DNA of 64,000 nt from Flavimaribacter sp039888615 (GCA_039888615.1 JBDQQS010000008.1), one strand, 5' to 3'. Shown: positions 44,616 through 54,022, numbered from the stretch's first letter. Notes: generated by a model from the sequence alone, not told the origin. Numbers and translations are program-made.

Positions 44616-44639
44616 GCCGTCCCGGAAACCCGGGGCGGC
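44616..44639. terminator. Intercistronic hairpin after the binding-protein gene
   Basis: GCCGTCCCGG (44616-44625), an AAAC loop and CCGGGGCGGC (44630-44639) form a 10-bp stem with one G-T wobble, followed by TTTCC. It is a partial terminator or stabiliser between the binding protein and its permeases. Confidence 0.68.
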
Positions 44640-44667
44640 TTTCCTGCAGGCGCGAGATGCCGACGCA

Positions 44668-45672
44668 ATGTTTCACTACACGATAAGAAGATTGCTCCTT
44701 GCAATCCCGACCCTGCTGGTCATCAGCCTCATCATTTTCCTGTTGCTGGACCTGGCTCCGAGCGATCCCACCGCAAACCTGCCGCTTACAATTCCGCCGG
44801 AAGTCCGTGAAAAGATTCGTGAGTCTCTAGGCTTCAACGAGCCGGTCCATATCCGGTTTCTGCTGTGGTTGAAGCAGTTCTTCATCAATGAGCCGCTGAA
44901 CGTCATCGAAAGTTGGCTGGGCCTTGAACAGGGCGACCGCCTTCGGGTGTTAAGCTGGCAGACGCGATCGCCGGTCGTGGATCTGATCGTGCAGCGTCTT
45001 CCGCAGACATTGTGGGTGGTCGGGATGTCGTATGTCGTCGGCGTAATGATCGCTCTGCCGATCGGCATCTATTCCGCCTACCGCCAGTATAGCTGGTTCG
45101 ACCAGATTGGAACGCTCGTTTCAATGATCGGATTTTCGGTGCCGACATTCTTTACCGGCGTCCTTGCGATTGTCGTCTTTTCCGTCTGGCTCGGCTGGTT
45201 TCCGTCGATATACGACACGACGCACAAGGTGACAGACTGGGACAGTTTCCTGTTCCAGGTCCGGCAGATGATCATGCCGGTCTGTGTGCTCGCCCTCTAC
45301 AACGCCGCGCAGATCAGCCGATTCATGCGCGCCGCAGCGCTCGACAATCTCAATCAGGACTATGTTCGCACGGCGCGCGCCAAGGGCGTGCGCGAGCGTA
45401 GCGTGGTGCTGATCCACGTACTGCGAAACTCGTTGATCCCGGTGGTGACCGTCATCGCCCTTGGCGTGCCGCAGATCTTTGGCGGGGCCATCATCACCGA
45501 GCAGATCTTCAAGGTGAACGGCCTCGGACAGTTGCTCATCATCGCCATTCAGGGCGGCGACGTGCCGACGGTCCAGACGCTGACCTTCATCTTCGCGGCG
45601 CTCATCGTGTTCTTCAATCTGATAGCCGATGTGCTCTACGGACTTCTCGATCCAAGGATTCGTTATGACTGA
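44668..45672 (+). CDS. Peptide-type ABC importer permease (DppB-like)
   Basis: The 334-residue membrane protein starts FHYTIRRLLLAIPTLLVISLIIFLL and has the DppB-type loop TRSPVVDLIVQRLPQTLWV with the coupling region RTARAKGVRERSVVLIHVLRNSLIPVVTVI. An insertion around residues 68-100 (LKQFFINEPLNVIESWLGL) is typical of the long-loop subgroup. It overlaps the next permease by eight bases. Confidence 0.9.
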   Translation: MFHYTIRRLLLAIPTLLVISLIIFLLLDLAPSDPTANLPLTIPPEVREKIRESLGFNEPVHIRFLLWLKQFFINEPLNVIESWLGLEQGDRLRVLSWQTRSPVVDLIVQRLPQTLWVVGMSYVVGVMIALPIGIYSAYRQYSWFDQIGTLVSMIGFSVPTFFTGVLAIVVFSVWLGWFPSIYDTTHKVTDWDSFLFQVRQMIMPVCVLALYNAAQISRFMRAAALDNLNQDYVRTARAKGVRERSVVLIHVLRNSLIPVVTVIALGVPQIFGGAIITEQIFKVNGLGQLLIIAIQGGDVPTVQTLTFIFAALIVFFNLIADVLYGLLDPRIRYD

Positions 45673-46582
45673 GGCCGTCCATTCAACCCTCGTGGACACG
45701 ACAGAGCCGCGCTCCCAGTGGCTTGATGTCTGGGATCAGTTTCGCCGCCATCGCGGCGCCATGTTGGGAATGGCGTTTTTCATCTTCATTCTGCTTGCAG
45801 TCTTCTTCGGGCCCTATCTCTGGTCGATAGATCCTCAGTACATCGACATTCGCGCTCGCAGCCAGGGTCCGAGCTGGAACCACCCGATGGGCACCGACCA
45901 GCTCGGTCGCGATACGCTCGCCCGGTTGCTGGCCGGCGGGCAGGTGTCGCTCGCCGTCGGGATTTCCGCTATGCTCCTGGCGTTGGTGGTCGGAGCCTTG
46001 ATCGGAGTGCTTTCGGGCTATTTTCATATGCTGGATGGCCCGCTCATGCGTTTGACGGATTTGTTCCTGGCGCTGCCGCTCCTGCCGTTGCTGCTGGTCA
46101 TCATCATGCTGTTCAGGGACACGCTGCGATCGGCCTTTGGTCCGGAGACAGGCATATTCTTCCTGATCGTTTTCGTGATCGGCATTACATCCTGGATGCA
46201 GACCGCACGTATTGTGCGCGGGGACGTGCTTGCATTGAAGGAACGCGAGTTCGTGATAGCGTCGAAATCGATCGGCACGTCGCCATTTCGCATGATCCTG
46301 CGCCACATTCTTCCGAATGTGCTTTCGCCCATCACGGTGTCCGCGACGCTTGGCATCGCCAACGCGATCATTACCGAATCCGCGCTTTCCTTCCTGGGGC
46401 TTGGATTTCCCTCGGATTTTCCGACTTGGGGCCGGCTTCTCTATGACGCCACGGATTATCTGCAACAATATCCCGAACGCGTGATCTGGCCCGGACTCGC
46501 CATTTCGCTCACGGTGCTCAGCGTTAACTATATAGGCGACGGTTTCCGCGACGCCCTTGATCCACGCATCCGTGGCCGATAG
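45665..46582 (+). CDS. Peptide-type ABC importer permease (DppC-like)
   Basis: The 305-residue membrane protein has the DppC hallmark NHPMGTDQLGRDTLARLL and the coupling loop ASKSIGTSPFRMILRHILPNVLSP. Its start at 45665 overlaps the DppB-like stop. No oligopeptide-type ATPase genes follow; the next ATPase gene at 46793 is of the PotA type and belongs to a different system. The transporter therefore needs an ATPase from elsewhere or is incomplete. Confidence 0.9.
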   Translation: MTEAVHSTLVDTTEPRSQWLDVWDQFRRHRGAMLGMAFFIFILLAVFFGPYLWSIDPQYIDIRARSQGPSWNHPMGTDQLGRDTLARLLAGGQVSLAVGISAMLLALVVGALIGVLSGYFHMLDGPLMRLTDLFLALPLLPLLLVIIMLFRDTLRSAFGPETGIFFLIVFVIGITSWMQTARIVRGDVLALKEREFVIASKSIGTSPFRMILRHILPNVLSPITVSATLGIANAIITESALSFLGLGFPSDFPTWGRLLYDATDYLQQYPERVIWPGLAISLTVLSVNYIGDGFRDALDPRIRGR

Positions 46583-46792
46583 CTGCTCACGAATTCGAGC
46601 GTGCAATGTGAGTGGTTTTACGCGACAGAATCAATAATATAGCCGTGAAACGCACAGTTTGGCGGTAATGGCAGCAGCATTCCCGCCGAACCTGAGAATT
46701 CCGGAGTGCGGGTTTTTGAGACAGTTAGACACGGCAGTGAATGGAAAAAGGTTGCCGCAAAATTGGCCTTGCGCCATCGTCGGGATTATATT

Positions 46793-47890
46793 GTGAGCGC
46801 TCTCGGACTGGAAGCCGTCAGCAGGCGTTTCGGCGCTTTCACGGCGCTGGAAAACATCGATCTAAACGTCGGTTCCGGTGAACTGGTCGCGCTGCTCGGC
46901 CCCTCCGGTTGCGGTAAAACGACGTTGCTTAGGCTTATCGCCGGACTTGATGCTCCGGGTTCCGGAACCATTCGCTTCGATGGCCGCGACATGGCGGACG
47001 TCGCTGTAAGGAAGCGCGGCGTAGGCATGGTTTCACAGCACTACGCCCTGTTTCCGCATATGAGCGTGTCGGACAACATCGCATTCGGGCTAAAGGCGCG
47101 AAAACTGGCGCGGGGAGACATCGAAAAGAGGGTGCGCGAGATCCTTCAGATCGTTCAGCTCGATTCGTATCGAGACCGGTTTCCCGCTCAGCTTTCCGGC
47201 GGCCAGATGCAGCGGGTCGCCATCGCCAGGACACTGGTCACCGAACCGCGCATTCTCCTGATGGACGAACCGTTCGCCAGCCTTGACACGGCCTTGCGCA
47301 TCGACATGCGCCGGTTCGTCAGAACCTTGCAGCAACGCTACGGGATCACCACCGTTTTCGTGACGCATGACCAGGACGAAGCCATGGAGATCGCTGACCG
47401 CGTGGCGATCCTGCTTGAGGGCAGGCTCAGGCAGTTCGATACGCCGGACGCCGTGTATCACAGGCCGGCGGATACGGAGGTGGCGCGATTCCTTAAGGCC
47501 ACCAACATATTCGCCGGAACCGTCAGTCCCGAAGGACGACTGGTCATGCCGTGGGGTGGGCTCGAGCTTTCCAAGGACATCGCTGTCGAACCCGGAAAAC
47601 GCGTCACCGCCATGATACGAGACGAGGCTCTCGCACTTTTTCCTTCCTATTGTCCGGACCAGTCCAATCTGCTGCCGGTTGTCGTCAGCCGGGTGGATTT
47701 TCACGGCGCCACGGTTTCTTATGTCGTGGAGGCCGCAGACATGCAATTTACCGTCGAGGAGCATTCGACGCGCCGGCTTGAGCCGGGCGCCGCGCTTCAC
47801 CTGTCGGTTCCAGCCAGGCATCTATGGCTGTTTCCGCCCGAGCGTAGCGGCGCGAGCGCGTTCCGCCCTATAAAGGAGAACATAGAATGA
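46793..47890 (+). CDS. ABC importer ATPase (PotA/FbpC/ThiQ type)
   Basis: The 365-residue ATPase has Walker A GPSGCGKTT, Q-loop SQHYALFPHMSV, signature LSGGQMQRVAIA and Walker B LLMDEPFASLD, plus a C-terminal regulatory domain (TOBE-like, about residues 250-350). GTG 46793 is chosen because the ATPase domain begins directly after it; GTG 46706 is possible, and neither has a strong ribosome-binding site. It is followed with ATGA overlap by a binding protein and two permeases. Confidence 0.88.
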   Translation: MSALGLEAVSRRFGAFTALENIDLNVGSGELVALLGPSGCGKTTLLRLIAGLDAPGSGTIRFDGRDMADVAVRKRGVGMVSQHYALFPHMSVSDNIAFGLKARKLARGDIEKRVREILQIVQLDSYRDRFPAQLSGGQMQRVAIARTLVTEPRILLMDEPFASLDTALRIDMRRFVRTLQQRYGITTVFVTHDQDEAMEIADRVAILLEGRLRQFDTPDAVYHRPADTEVARFLKATNIFAGTVSPEGRLVMPWGGLELSKDIAVEPGKRVTAMIRDEALALFPSYCPDQSNLLPVVVSRVDFHGATVSYVVEAADMQFTVEEHSTRRLEPGAALHLSVPARHLWLFPPERSGASAFRPIKENIE

Positions 47891-49251
47891 CAAAGTCTCG
47901 CGTGGTCGCCGCGCTTCTTGCCGCGTCCATTGGCCTTGCAGGAGCGGCGCCGATTGCCCGCGCGGCGGATCCGGCCGCCTCCTTCCGCCAGGATTATCTG
48001 GCTGGCGCAATCGCATGGGACAAGGTCAAGGCTACAGCCAAAAGTGAGAAGGAACTGAATTTCTACTATTGGGGCGGTGACGACACACTCAACGTGTGGA
48101 TCGACAGCGTGGTTCGGCCGGCCATGGCGGAACACGGCGTCAAGCTCAATCCTGTGCGTATCGCCGCAACCAAGGACGCGGTGGATCTTGTGCTGACCGA
48201 GCTCGCCGCAGGCAAGGCGGAAGGCGAGGGCAGCGTTGATGCTATCTGGTTGAACGGCGAGAATTTCTTCACGCTCTCCCAGCAGAACGCGTTGTGGGGA
48301 AGTTTCGCCGAGACGCTGCCCAACTCGAAGAATTTCGTTTGGGATACCGCCAGCCCGCTCTCGGGCCCCAATCTCCGTGATTTCGGAACCGAGACAAAGG
48401 GGAGGGAGGTGCCGTGGTCGGGCGAACAATATGTCTGCGCCGTGAATGGTCAGTACGTTCAGGCGTCCGATACCCCATCGACATTCGCCAATCTCAAGGC
48501 CTATCTGGAGGACAACCCCGGCAAGTTTACCTACGTAAAACCACCTCACTATGTCGGCAACACCTTCGTGCAGGAAGCAATCTACGCGCACAATCCCGAC
48601 GGAAACGGCGCGGAGCCGTTCCAGAAATCGGTCGATGAACTTGGTGCTGAAGAACTTGCGCGTCTGATCGCTCCCGGACTGGATTATCTGAAATCGATCG
48701 AACCGCTGTTGGCGACGGCTGACGGCGGCAAGCCGCGCTATCCTGAGGACACTGCCGCTCTCGACAGCATGTTCCTTAACGCGGAAGTCTACTTCAACTG
48801 CAAGTTCGGGATCTATGCGGTCAATAGTGGGCTCATTACCGGCCGCTACCCGGAAGCCGCCCAAGAGTTCATCTTTCCGGAAAAACTGATGATCAAAAAC
48901 AAGAACTACCTGGCGATTCCCTTAAACAGTCCGAATCCGGCCAGCGCGCTTGTGTTTGCCGACTACATGTCCTCCGTGGACGCCCAAGCATCGAAGTTGA
49001 AGACGGTAGGCTACCCGGTGGGAATAGATCCGACGCAATTGTCCGCCAATGATCGTGAACTCGTCAAGATCGCTGCGCCAAGCCATCATGGCGTTACAAG
49101 CGAGGATCTCGATGCCAACGCCGTCGCCGACATGAACGCCAGCCTTGTCGATATCATCGAGGCGACCTGGCTTGAATATATCGAACGCGGTTCCGACAAG
49201 CCGATCGCTGATATAGTGGCGAACGCCGTCGGCAAATCCGAGCCGGAATGA
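47887..49251 (+). CDS. ABC importer substrate-binding protein (YnjB-like, family 1)
   Basis: The 454-residue protein has a signal peptide (cleavage after ARAA near residue 28) and resembles YnjB-family binding proteins, with LNFYYWGGDDTLNVWID, ATKDAVDLVLTELAAGKAEGEG and VDAIWLNGENF. The ynjBCD system of E. coli is an uncharacterised importer related to thiamine and polyamine transporters. The ATG overlaps the ATPase gene. Ligand unknown. Confidence 0.82.
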   Translation: MTKSRVVAALLAASIGLAGAAPIARAADPAASFRQDYLAGAIAWDKVKATAKSEKELNFYYWGGDDTLNVWIDSVVRPAMAEHGVKLNPVRIAATKDAVDLVLTELAAGKAEGEGSVDAIWLNGENFFTLSQQNALWGSFAETLPNSKNFVWDTASPLSGPNLRDFGTETKGREVPWSGEQYVCAVNGQYVQASDTPSTFANLKAYLEDNPGKFTYVKPPHYVGNTFVQEAIYAHNPDGNGAEPFQKSVDELGAEELARLIAPGLDYLKSIEPLLATADGGKPRYPEDTAALDSMFLNAEVYFNCKFGIYAVNSGLITGRYPEAAQEFIFPEKLMIKNKNYLAIPLNSPNPASALVFADYMSSVDAQASKLKTVGYPVGIDPTQLSANDRELVKIAAPSHHGVTSEDLDANAVADMNASLVDIIEATWLEYIERGSDKPIADIVANAVGKSEPE

Positions 49252-50132
49252 TGCAGGGCGATCGGTCGCGGCTGATCGTCATTCTCGAACTGGCGCCGGT
49301 CGCTCTGGTGCTTGGAGGCCTGTTTGGAGGCGCGGTCGTTCTGGCTGTACTGCAGAGCCTTGGCTTCGCGCCCTGGTTCGGGATCAACACTTTTCCCGAT
49401 TTTTCATACTTCACCCGGCTGTGGAGCGGCGAGGCTTTCTGGATTTCGCTCGGTCTGACGCTCTATTACGCCGTCGCCTCGACCATCGTGGCGCTGGTCC
49501 TCGCACTCATCCTCAGCCTTGCTTTGATGAATAGCTTCACGGGGCGACGCTTCGTCAAATTCGTCTACAAGCTTCCGCTGGTCATTCCTTATGCCGTTGG
49601 CATCGCTCTTGCCATCCTCATGCTCGGAAATGGCGGAATGTTGTCGAGGCTCGCCGCCTTTGCCGGCTGGATCAATGAACCGTCCGAGTTCCCGTCCATT
49701 CTCAAAACGCATTACGGCTGGGGCGTGATCGCAGTCTATGTCTGGAAACAGCTTCCCTTCATGACACTGGCGGTCGCGGCGGTGCTGGTGGGGATCGGTC
49801 GGCGGACACAGGAAGCAGCGTTGCTTCTGGGCGCCGGACCGTTGATGATCTTTTTCCGGGTGACGCTGCCGCAGATTGCGCCGGGCGTCGTCACCGCGGT
49901 ATTGATCTGTTTCTCCTTCAATATCGGCGCTTTCGAAGCGCCTTTCATTCTCGGCGGCGGTTATCCAGACACGCTTCCGGTAATCGCTTGGCGCTATTTC
50001 AACGACGCCGATTACGCCCTTCAACTGCAAGGCATGGCGGCGGTTGTTTCGATCGGTTTGCTGTCCGGGTGCATCCTGCTGGCCTATCTCTGGACCTATC
50101 GTCGCTTCGAGCGACGCATCGGCAGGAACTGA
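49248..50132 (+). CDS. ABC importer permease (PotB/YnjC type)
   Basis: The 294-residue membrane protein has about six segments, starting with the hydrophobic ELAPVALVLGGLFGGAVVLAVL, and a coupling loop EAALLLGAGPLMIFFRVTLPQIAPGV characteristic of the polyamine/iron/thiamine permease group. The ATG overlaps the binding-protein stop. It is five bases upstream of its partner permease. Confidence 0.88.
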   Translation: MMQGDRSRLIVILELAPVALVLGGLFGGAVVLAVLQSLGFAPWFGINTFPDFSYFTRLWSGEAFWISLGLTLYYAVASTIVALVLALILSLALMNSFTGRRFVKFVYKLPLVIPYAVGIALAILMLGNGGMLSRLAAFAGWINEPSEFPSILKTHYGWGVIAVYVWKQLPFMTLAVAAVLVGIGRRTQEAALLLGAGPLMIFFRVTLPQIAPGVVTAVLICFSFNIGAFEAPFILGGGYPDTLPVIAWRYFNDADYALQLQGMAAVVSIGLLSGCILLAYLWTYRRFERRIGRN

Positions 50133-50137
50133 TCCAG

Positions 50138-50989
50138 ATGCAGTCGGCGTCGAAGCAAATGAAACTTTCGGTATTCCAGCGTTTTTATATTGTGGCCGTC
50201 GTGGCGTTCGTCCTCGGCCCGTTCTTGCCGCTTGTCATTCAGAGCTTTGCGTTTCGCTGGGCGTGGCCGGATCTGTTGCCGTCCGCATGGTGGCTGGAAC
50301 GCCGTGCTGATTCACCGGTTCCGCTCGCTTGGGACTACGTCCTATCGCCGTACTCGCAAGTCGGAATAGCGACGATCAACACCCTGTTCATCGGCCTTGC
50401 GGCGACGCTGCTGTGCCTCGTGATTTGCCTGCCGGCTGCACGGGCGCTCGCTCGCGACCGTTTCAGGGGTAAACGGGCTTTCGAATTCCTGTTGTCGATG
50501 CCTCTGATCGTGCCGGAAGCGGTCGTCGGCATGGCGTTGCTGATGATCTATATCCGTCTGGGCTTGGCGGGCAGCTATACCGGTATAATCATTGCGCATC
50601 TCATTCCGACCATTCCCTACATGGTGCGTATGCTGACATCCGTCTATCAGGGGCTGGCGCCAGACTATGAAGAACAAGCAGCCATACTCGGAGCGGGTCG
50701 GGGGCGGATCCTTCTGCGCGTAACGCTGCCAATGCTCATGCCCGGCATGGTGGCAGGGGCTCTTTTCACATTCCTTGTGTCGTCCAATGTCTTCCTGCTG
50801 ACCTTCTTTCTCGGGCAGGGGCGGATCGTGACGCTGCCGACACTTCTTTTCTCAAAAATCTCCGGAGGCAGTCTCGACGCTTCGGCGGCCGGCATCGCGC
50901 TCGTCGCATCTCTTCCCGGCATCGTGCTCTTCGCCCTGTCGGAAAGGCTGGTCAGGGAAGAGCTTTTCGTCGGTGGCCTTGGACGATAG
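50138..50989 (+). CDS. ABC importer permease (PotC/YnjC type)
   Basis: The 283-residue membrane protein has about six segments and the coupling loop EEQAAILGAGRGRILLRVTLPMLMPGM. The long in-frame extension upstream lies within the preceding permease and is not used. With the gene before it, it forms a heterodimeric pore. The next gene follows after 39 bp with its own AGGAGG. Confidence 0.88.
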   Translation: MQSASKQMKLSVFQRFYIVAVVAFVLGPFLPLVIQSFAFRWAWPDLLPSAWWLERRADSPVPLAWDYVLSPYSQVGIATINTLFIGLAATLLCLVICLPAARALARDRFRGKRAFEFLLSMPLIVPEAVVGMALLMIYIRLGLAGSYTGIIIAHLIPTIPYMVRMLTSVYQGLAPDYEEQAAILGAGRGRILLRVTLPMLMPGMVAGALFTFLVSSNVFLLTFFLGQGRIVTLPTLLFSKISGGSLDASAAGIALVASLPGIVLFALSERLVREELFVGGLGR

Positions 50990-51028
50990 TTCTTGTTAAG
51001 GGAGAGCGGTTTTTCAGGAGGAAAGCGC

Positions 51029-52333
51029 ATGGCTGGCGACTACAAGTTCGATACGCTTGGATTGCATGCCGGACAGAGTCCGGACGAGCGGTTTGGTTCG
51101 CGCGCCGTGCCGATTCACCAGACCACATCCTATGTCTTCGAGGACAGCGAACACGCGGCTGCGCTCTTCAATATGGAAATTGGCGGGCACATCTACTCCC
51201 GCCTGAGTAATCCGACGGTCGCGGTGCTCGAGCAGCGCCTCGCTGCGCTTGAAGACGGCGTCGCCGCCGTCGCTGTAGCGTCCGGTATGTCTGCGTTGTT
51301 TCTGACGGTGCTGGCCCTGTGCTCTGCCGGCGATCACATCGTCTCGTCGTCGCAAATGTACGGGGCGAACATCAATCTCTTCGAACACACGCTGAGCCGT
51401 TACGGTATCGAGACGACCTTCGTGAAACCCAATGACCCGGATGGCTTTGCCGCTGCGATCCGGCCGAACACCAAGATGATTTTCGGAGAGGTGATCGGCA
51501 ATCCGGGTCTGGACGTCATGGATGTTCCGAAGATTGCTGCTATCGCCGAGCAAGCCGGCGTTCCCCTGGTCCTCGACGCGACCTTCAATACGCCATGGCT
51601 ATTCAGGCCCCTTGATCATGGCGCCAATATAGTCATTCACTCGCTAACGAAATGGATTGGCGGTCACGGCGTGGCCATGGGCGGCGCAATCATCGATGGA
51701 GGCAATTTCGACTGGGGGCAAGACGATCGCTTCCCGACGCTGACAGGCCCGCATTACGCCTTCCAGCAGGTCAATCTGTGGGAAGAATTCGGACCGCTCG
51801 CCTTCACAATGCGCGTGCGCTCCGAGGGCATGTACAATGTAGGTCCGTGTCTGTCGCCGACCAATGCCTTCCACCTGCTCCAAGGGCTTGAAACACTCGG
51901 CCTCCGGATGGAGCGACACATGTCGAATACGCAAAAAATGCTCGCGTTCCTGTCCGCGCATGAACAGATCGGGTGGGTGAGGCATCCGTCGCTGACCGAT
52001 CATCCCGATCATGAGGTTGCGAAGCGTCTGATGCCGAAAGGTGCGGGATCGATCATCGCTTGCGGCGTCAAAGGCGGGCGCGAGGCGGGACGGGCCTTCA
52101 TCGAATCCGTGGAACTCGCCTCGCATCTCGCCAATGTAGGAGACGCCAAAACGCTGGTCATTCATCCGGGATCGACGACGCATTCGCACCTGACGCCACA
52201 GGCCATGGAAAACGCCGGATTGACTGACGACATGATCCGCATTTCCGTTGGGCTCGAAGATTTTGACGATCTGGCGGCGGATTTTGACAGGGCTTTGAAG
52301 ATCGCCGGCAAATCTGTCGGAGGCTCGAAATGA
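51029..52333 (+). CDS. O-acetylhomoserine sulfhydrylase-like PLP enzyme (Cys/Met metabolism family)
   Basis: The 434-residue protein starts after CAGGAGGAAAG and has the MetY/MetB-family pattern: TTSYVFED with YSRLSNPTVAVLEQRLAALE, PLP lysine in VIHSLTKWIGGHG and the C-terminal HPGSTTHSHL segment. It belongs to the MetY-type O-acetylhomoserine (thiol)lyase group. Its position between an importer and an alpha/beta hydrolase, with no methionine-synthesis genes beside it, suggests the elimination or exchange is used in catabolism of an imported sulfur or amino compound. That role is inference. Confidence 0.86.
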   Translation: MAGDYKFDTLGLHAGQSPDERFGSRAVPIHQTTSYVFEDSEHAAALFNMEIGGHIYSRLSNPTVAVLEQRLAALEDGVAAVAVASGMSALFLTVLALCSAGDHIVSSSQMYGANINLFEHTLSRYGIETTFVKPNDPDGFAAAIRPNTKMIFGEVIGNPGLDVMDVPKIAAIAEQAGVPLVLDATFNTPWLFRPLDHGANIVIHSLTKWIGGHGVAMGGAIIDGGNFDWGQDDRFPTLTGPHYAFQQVNLWEEFGPLAFTMRVRSEGMYNVGPCLSPTNAFHLLQGLETLGLRMERHMSNTQKMLAFLSAHEQIGWVRHPSLTDHPDHEVAKRLMPKGAGSIIACGVKGGREAGRAFIESVELASHLANVGDAKTLVIHPGSTTHSHLTPQAMENAGLTDDMIRISVGLEDFDDLAADFDRALKIAGKSVGGSK

Positions 52334-53130
52334 AGATCGATGTCAATGGCGCCCCGGTTTTTGTCAGCACCGGCGGCCGAGAGTTTGATCCGAACGGAAC
52401 GGTTTTGCTCCTCCTTCACGGCAGTGGGCAGACCCATCTGACATGGATGCTCCAGGGTCGGTTTCTGGCCAATCGCGGCTGGCAGTTGTTGATGCCCGAC
52501 CTGCCAGCGCATGGTTTGTCCGGCGGAGAGGCTCTAACCTCCATTCGCGACATGGCTGAATGGTGCGCCGACCTGTTGAAGCAGACAGGCGTCAAGCGAG
52601 CCCATGTTGTTGGCCACTCCCAGGGCGGACTTGTGGGGCTCGAACTGGCGTCCAGTCGGCCGGAGGTCGTCGCGTCGCTGTCCCTGGTTGCGACGGCGCT
52701 CGCGATACCGGTCAATCCGGCTCTGCTCGACATGGCGCAAAACCGCGAGGAAAAGGCGATCGCCGCAATGACGGATTGGGGACACGGCCGGGAAGGGCAT
52801 TTTCACGATGCTACGCTGCCGGGTCTCGACCAGATGAATTTCGGCAGGCATTTGATGGCGAACAACGAAACCGGCGCCTTGTTCGCCGATTTGTCTGCAT
52901 GCGCCAACTATGATGCGGGAGAGGACGCCGCGCGATCCGTTGCGTGTCCGTGCCTCTGCATCCTCGCGGAGAATGACAAGATGACGCCGCTGAAGCAGGG
53001 ACGGAAGATGGCGGCCGCCCTGACGGATGCGAGAGAGATTGTGATCTCCGGCGCGGGTCACATGCTTCCGGGGGAGAAGCCTGACGAAGTGCTGAAGGCG
53101 TTGCGCGTTTTTTTGCCTCATCCAGCCTGA
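52330..53130 (+). CDS. Alpha/beta hydrolase
   Basis: The 266-residue protein has the nucleophile elbow GHSQGGLVGLELA near residue 97, an oxyanion region LLLHGSGQTHLTW near residue 25, acid in ILAENDKMTPL and His in GAGHMLPGE. The ATG overlaps the stop of the PLP enzyme. It converges with the DeoR gene, the two overlapping by 13 bases. It may hydrolyse an ester or release the product of the PLP enzyme, but the substrate is unknown. Confidence 0.82.
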   Translation: MKIDVNGAPVFVSTGGREFDPNGTVLLLLHGSGQTHLTWMLQGRFLANRGWQLLMPDLPAHGLSGGEALTSIRDMAEWCADLLKQTGVKRAHVVGHSQGGLVGLELASSRPEVVASLSLVATALAIPVNPALLDMAQNREEKAIAAMTDWGHGREGHFHDATLPGLDQMNFGRHLMANNETGALFADLSACANYDAGEDAARSVACPCLCILAENDKMTPLKQGRKMAAALTDAREIVISGAGHMLPGEKPDEVLKALRVFLPHPA

Positions 53131-53888
53131 GTGGCGGCAATCTCGACGCGGAACGGCTTCAGGAGTGCCTCGAAGCGGCTGTCCGGCGCCGCTTCGGTAA
53201 CGACGATGCTGCCGCCTGCCATCTTGGGCAGGCTCAGCAGTGGTCGCCGCCCCGTGTCCCTGAACTTGGCGCCGTCGACCGCCATCACGCAGTTGGATGC
53301 GATCTCCATCATTGCCACGGCGATATCCCTTTCGCATTGTTCCTGAACCAGGAAGCCGCGTTCTGGATGGACCTCGGAGGCCGAGAGGATTGCGTAGTCC
53401 ACCTGGAAGCCGGCGATCACATCGAACGCGGCGCGGTCGAATGCGGCTCCGTCATGATCGCGCAATCGGCTTCCAGCCATGAATACCCGATTGCCCTCGA
53501 TCATCGACAGCGTGCTTGCGACGAACGCCGAATTGGTGACGACGGTCAGGTTGCGGCGAACACGCAGCGCCTGCGCCACATAGGCTGACGTGGAGCCGGT
53601 GTCGATGGCGACGATACCGTCATCATCGATCAGCTGCGCAACCGCCGCCGCGATCGCCGCTTTCTCTTTCTGCTGTTCATGCATGCGCGCAAGAAATGGC
53701 GGATCCATCGCGCTTCTTGCGTTGACGATGGCGCCGTGGACTTTCCTGACGTCGCCCCGGTCGACCATCGGCTTGATTATCCGGCGCACCGTCTGGCCGG
53801 AAACGTCGAGGGCGTCGGCCAGTTCAGCGACTGTAACGCTGCCGCGCAGCGTCACGGCTTCGCGTATCGCGGTTTCATATTTCGACAT
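53118..53888 (-). CDS. DeoR-family transcriptional regulator
   Basis: The 256-residue protein has an N-terminal winged helix with VTVAELADALDVSGQTVRR and a DeoR sensor domain with DGIVAIDTGSTSAYVAQAL, the phosphosugar-isomerase-like fold that senses phosphorylated metabolites in many members. The ATG at 53888 is used; in-frame upstream codons extend to 53924. It is divergent from the FAD-GcvT gene, with a CAACAA palindrome between them. Confidence 0.9.
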   Translation of the reverse strand: MSKYETAIREAVTLRGSVTVAELADALDVSGQTVRRIIKPMVDRGDVRKVHGAIVNARSAMDPPFLARMHEQQKEKAAIAAAVAQLIDDDGIVAIDTGSTSAYVAQALRVRRNLTVVTNSAFVASTLSMIEGNRVFMAGSRLRDHDGAAFDRAAFDVIAGFQVDYAILSASEVHPERGFLVQEQCERDIAVAMMEIASNCVMAVDGAKFRDTGRRPLLSLPKMAGGSIVVTEAAPDSRFEALLKPFRVEIAATQAG

Positions 53889-53950
53889 GGGTTTGCTTCT
53901 TCCACTTGTCCACATCCGGATCATAGCAGTTTATATATTTCAACATAAAA

Positions 53951-53965
53951 CAACAATATTTGTTG
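53951..53965. promoter_or_regulatory. Palindrome between the DeoR and FAD-GcvT genes
   Basis: CAACAA, TAT, TTGTTG forms a perfect 6+3+6 inverted repeat, with a further CAACAT at 53941 just left of it. It sits in the AT-rich divergent promoter region and is the best operator candidate for the DeoR regulator. Confidence 0.5.
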
Positions 53966-54022
53966 ATTCATGTCCATTTGGCTCGGATAATGTTTTCCGG
54001 GCAAACCAGCGGAGTACGGCGC

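Noticed and set aside
46706..46792. An N-terminal extension of the PotA-type ATPase starting at GTG 46706.
   Set aside because: The first 29 codons are basic and do not match the family, and the ATPase domain begins directly after GTG 46793. The longer start cannot be excluded.
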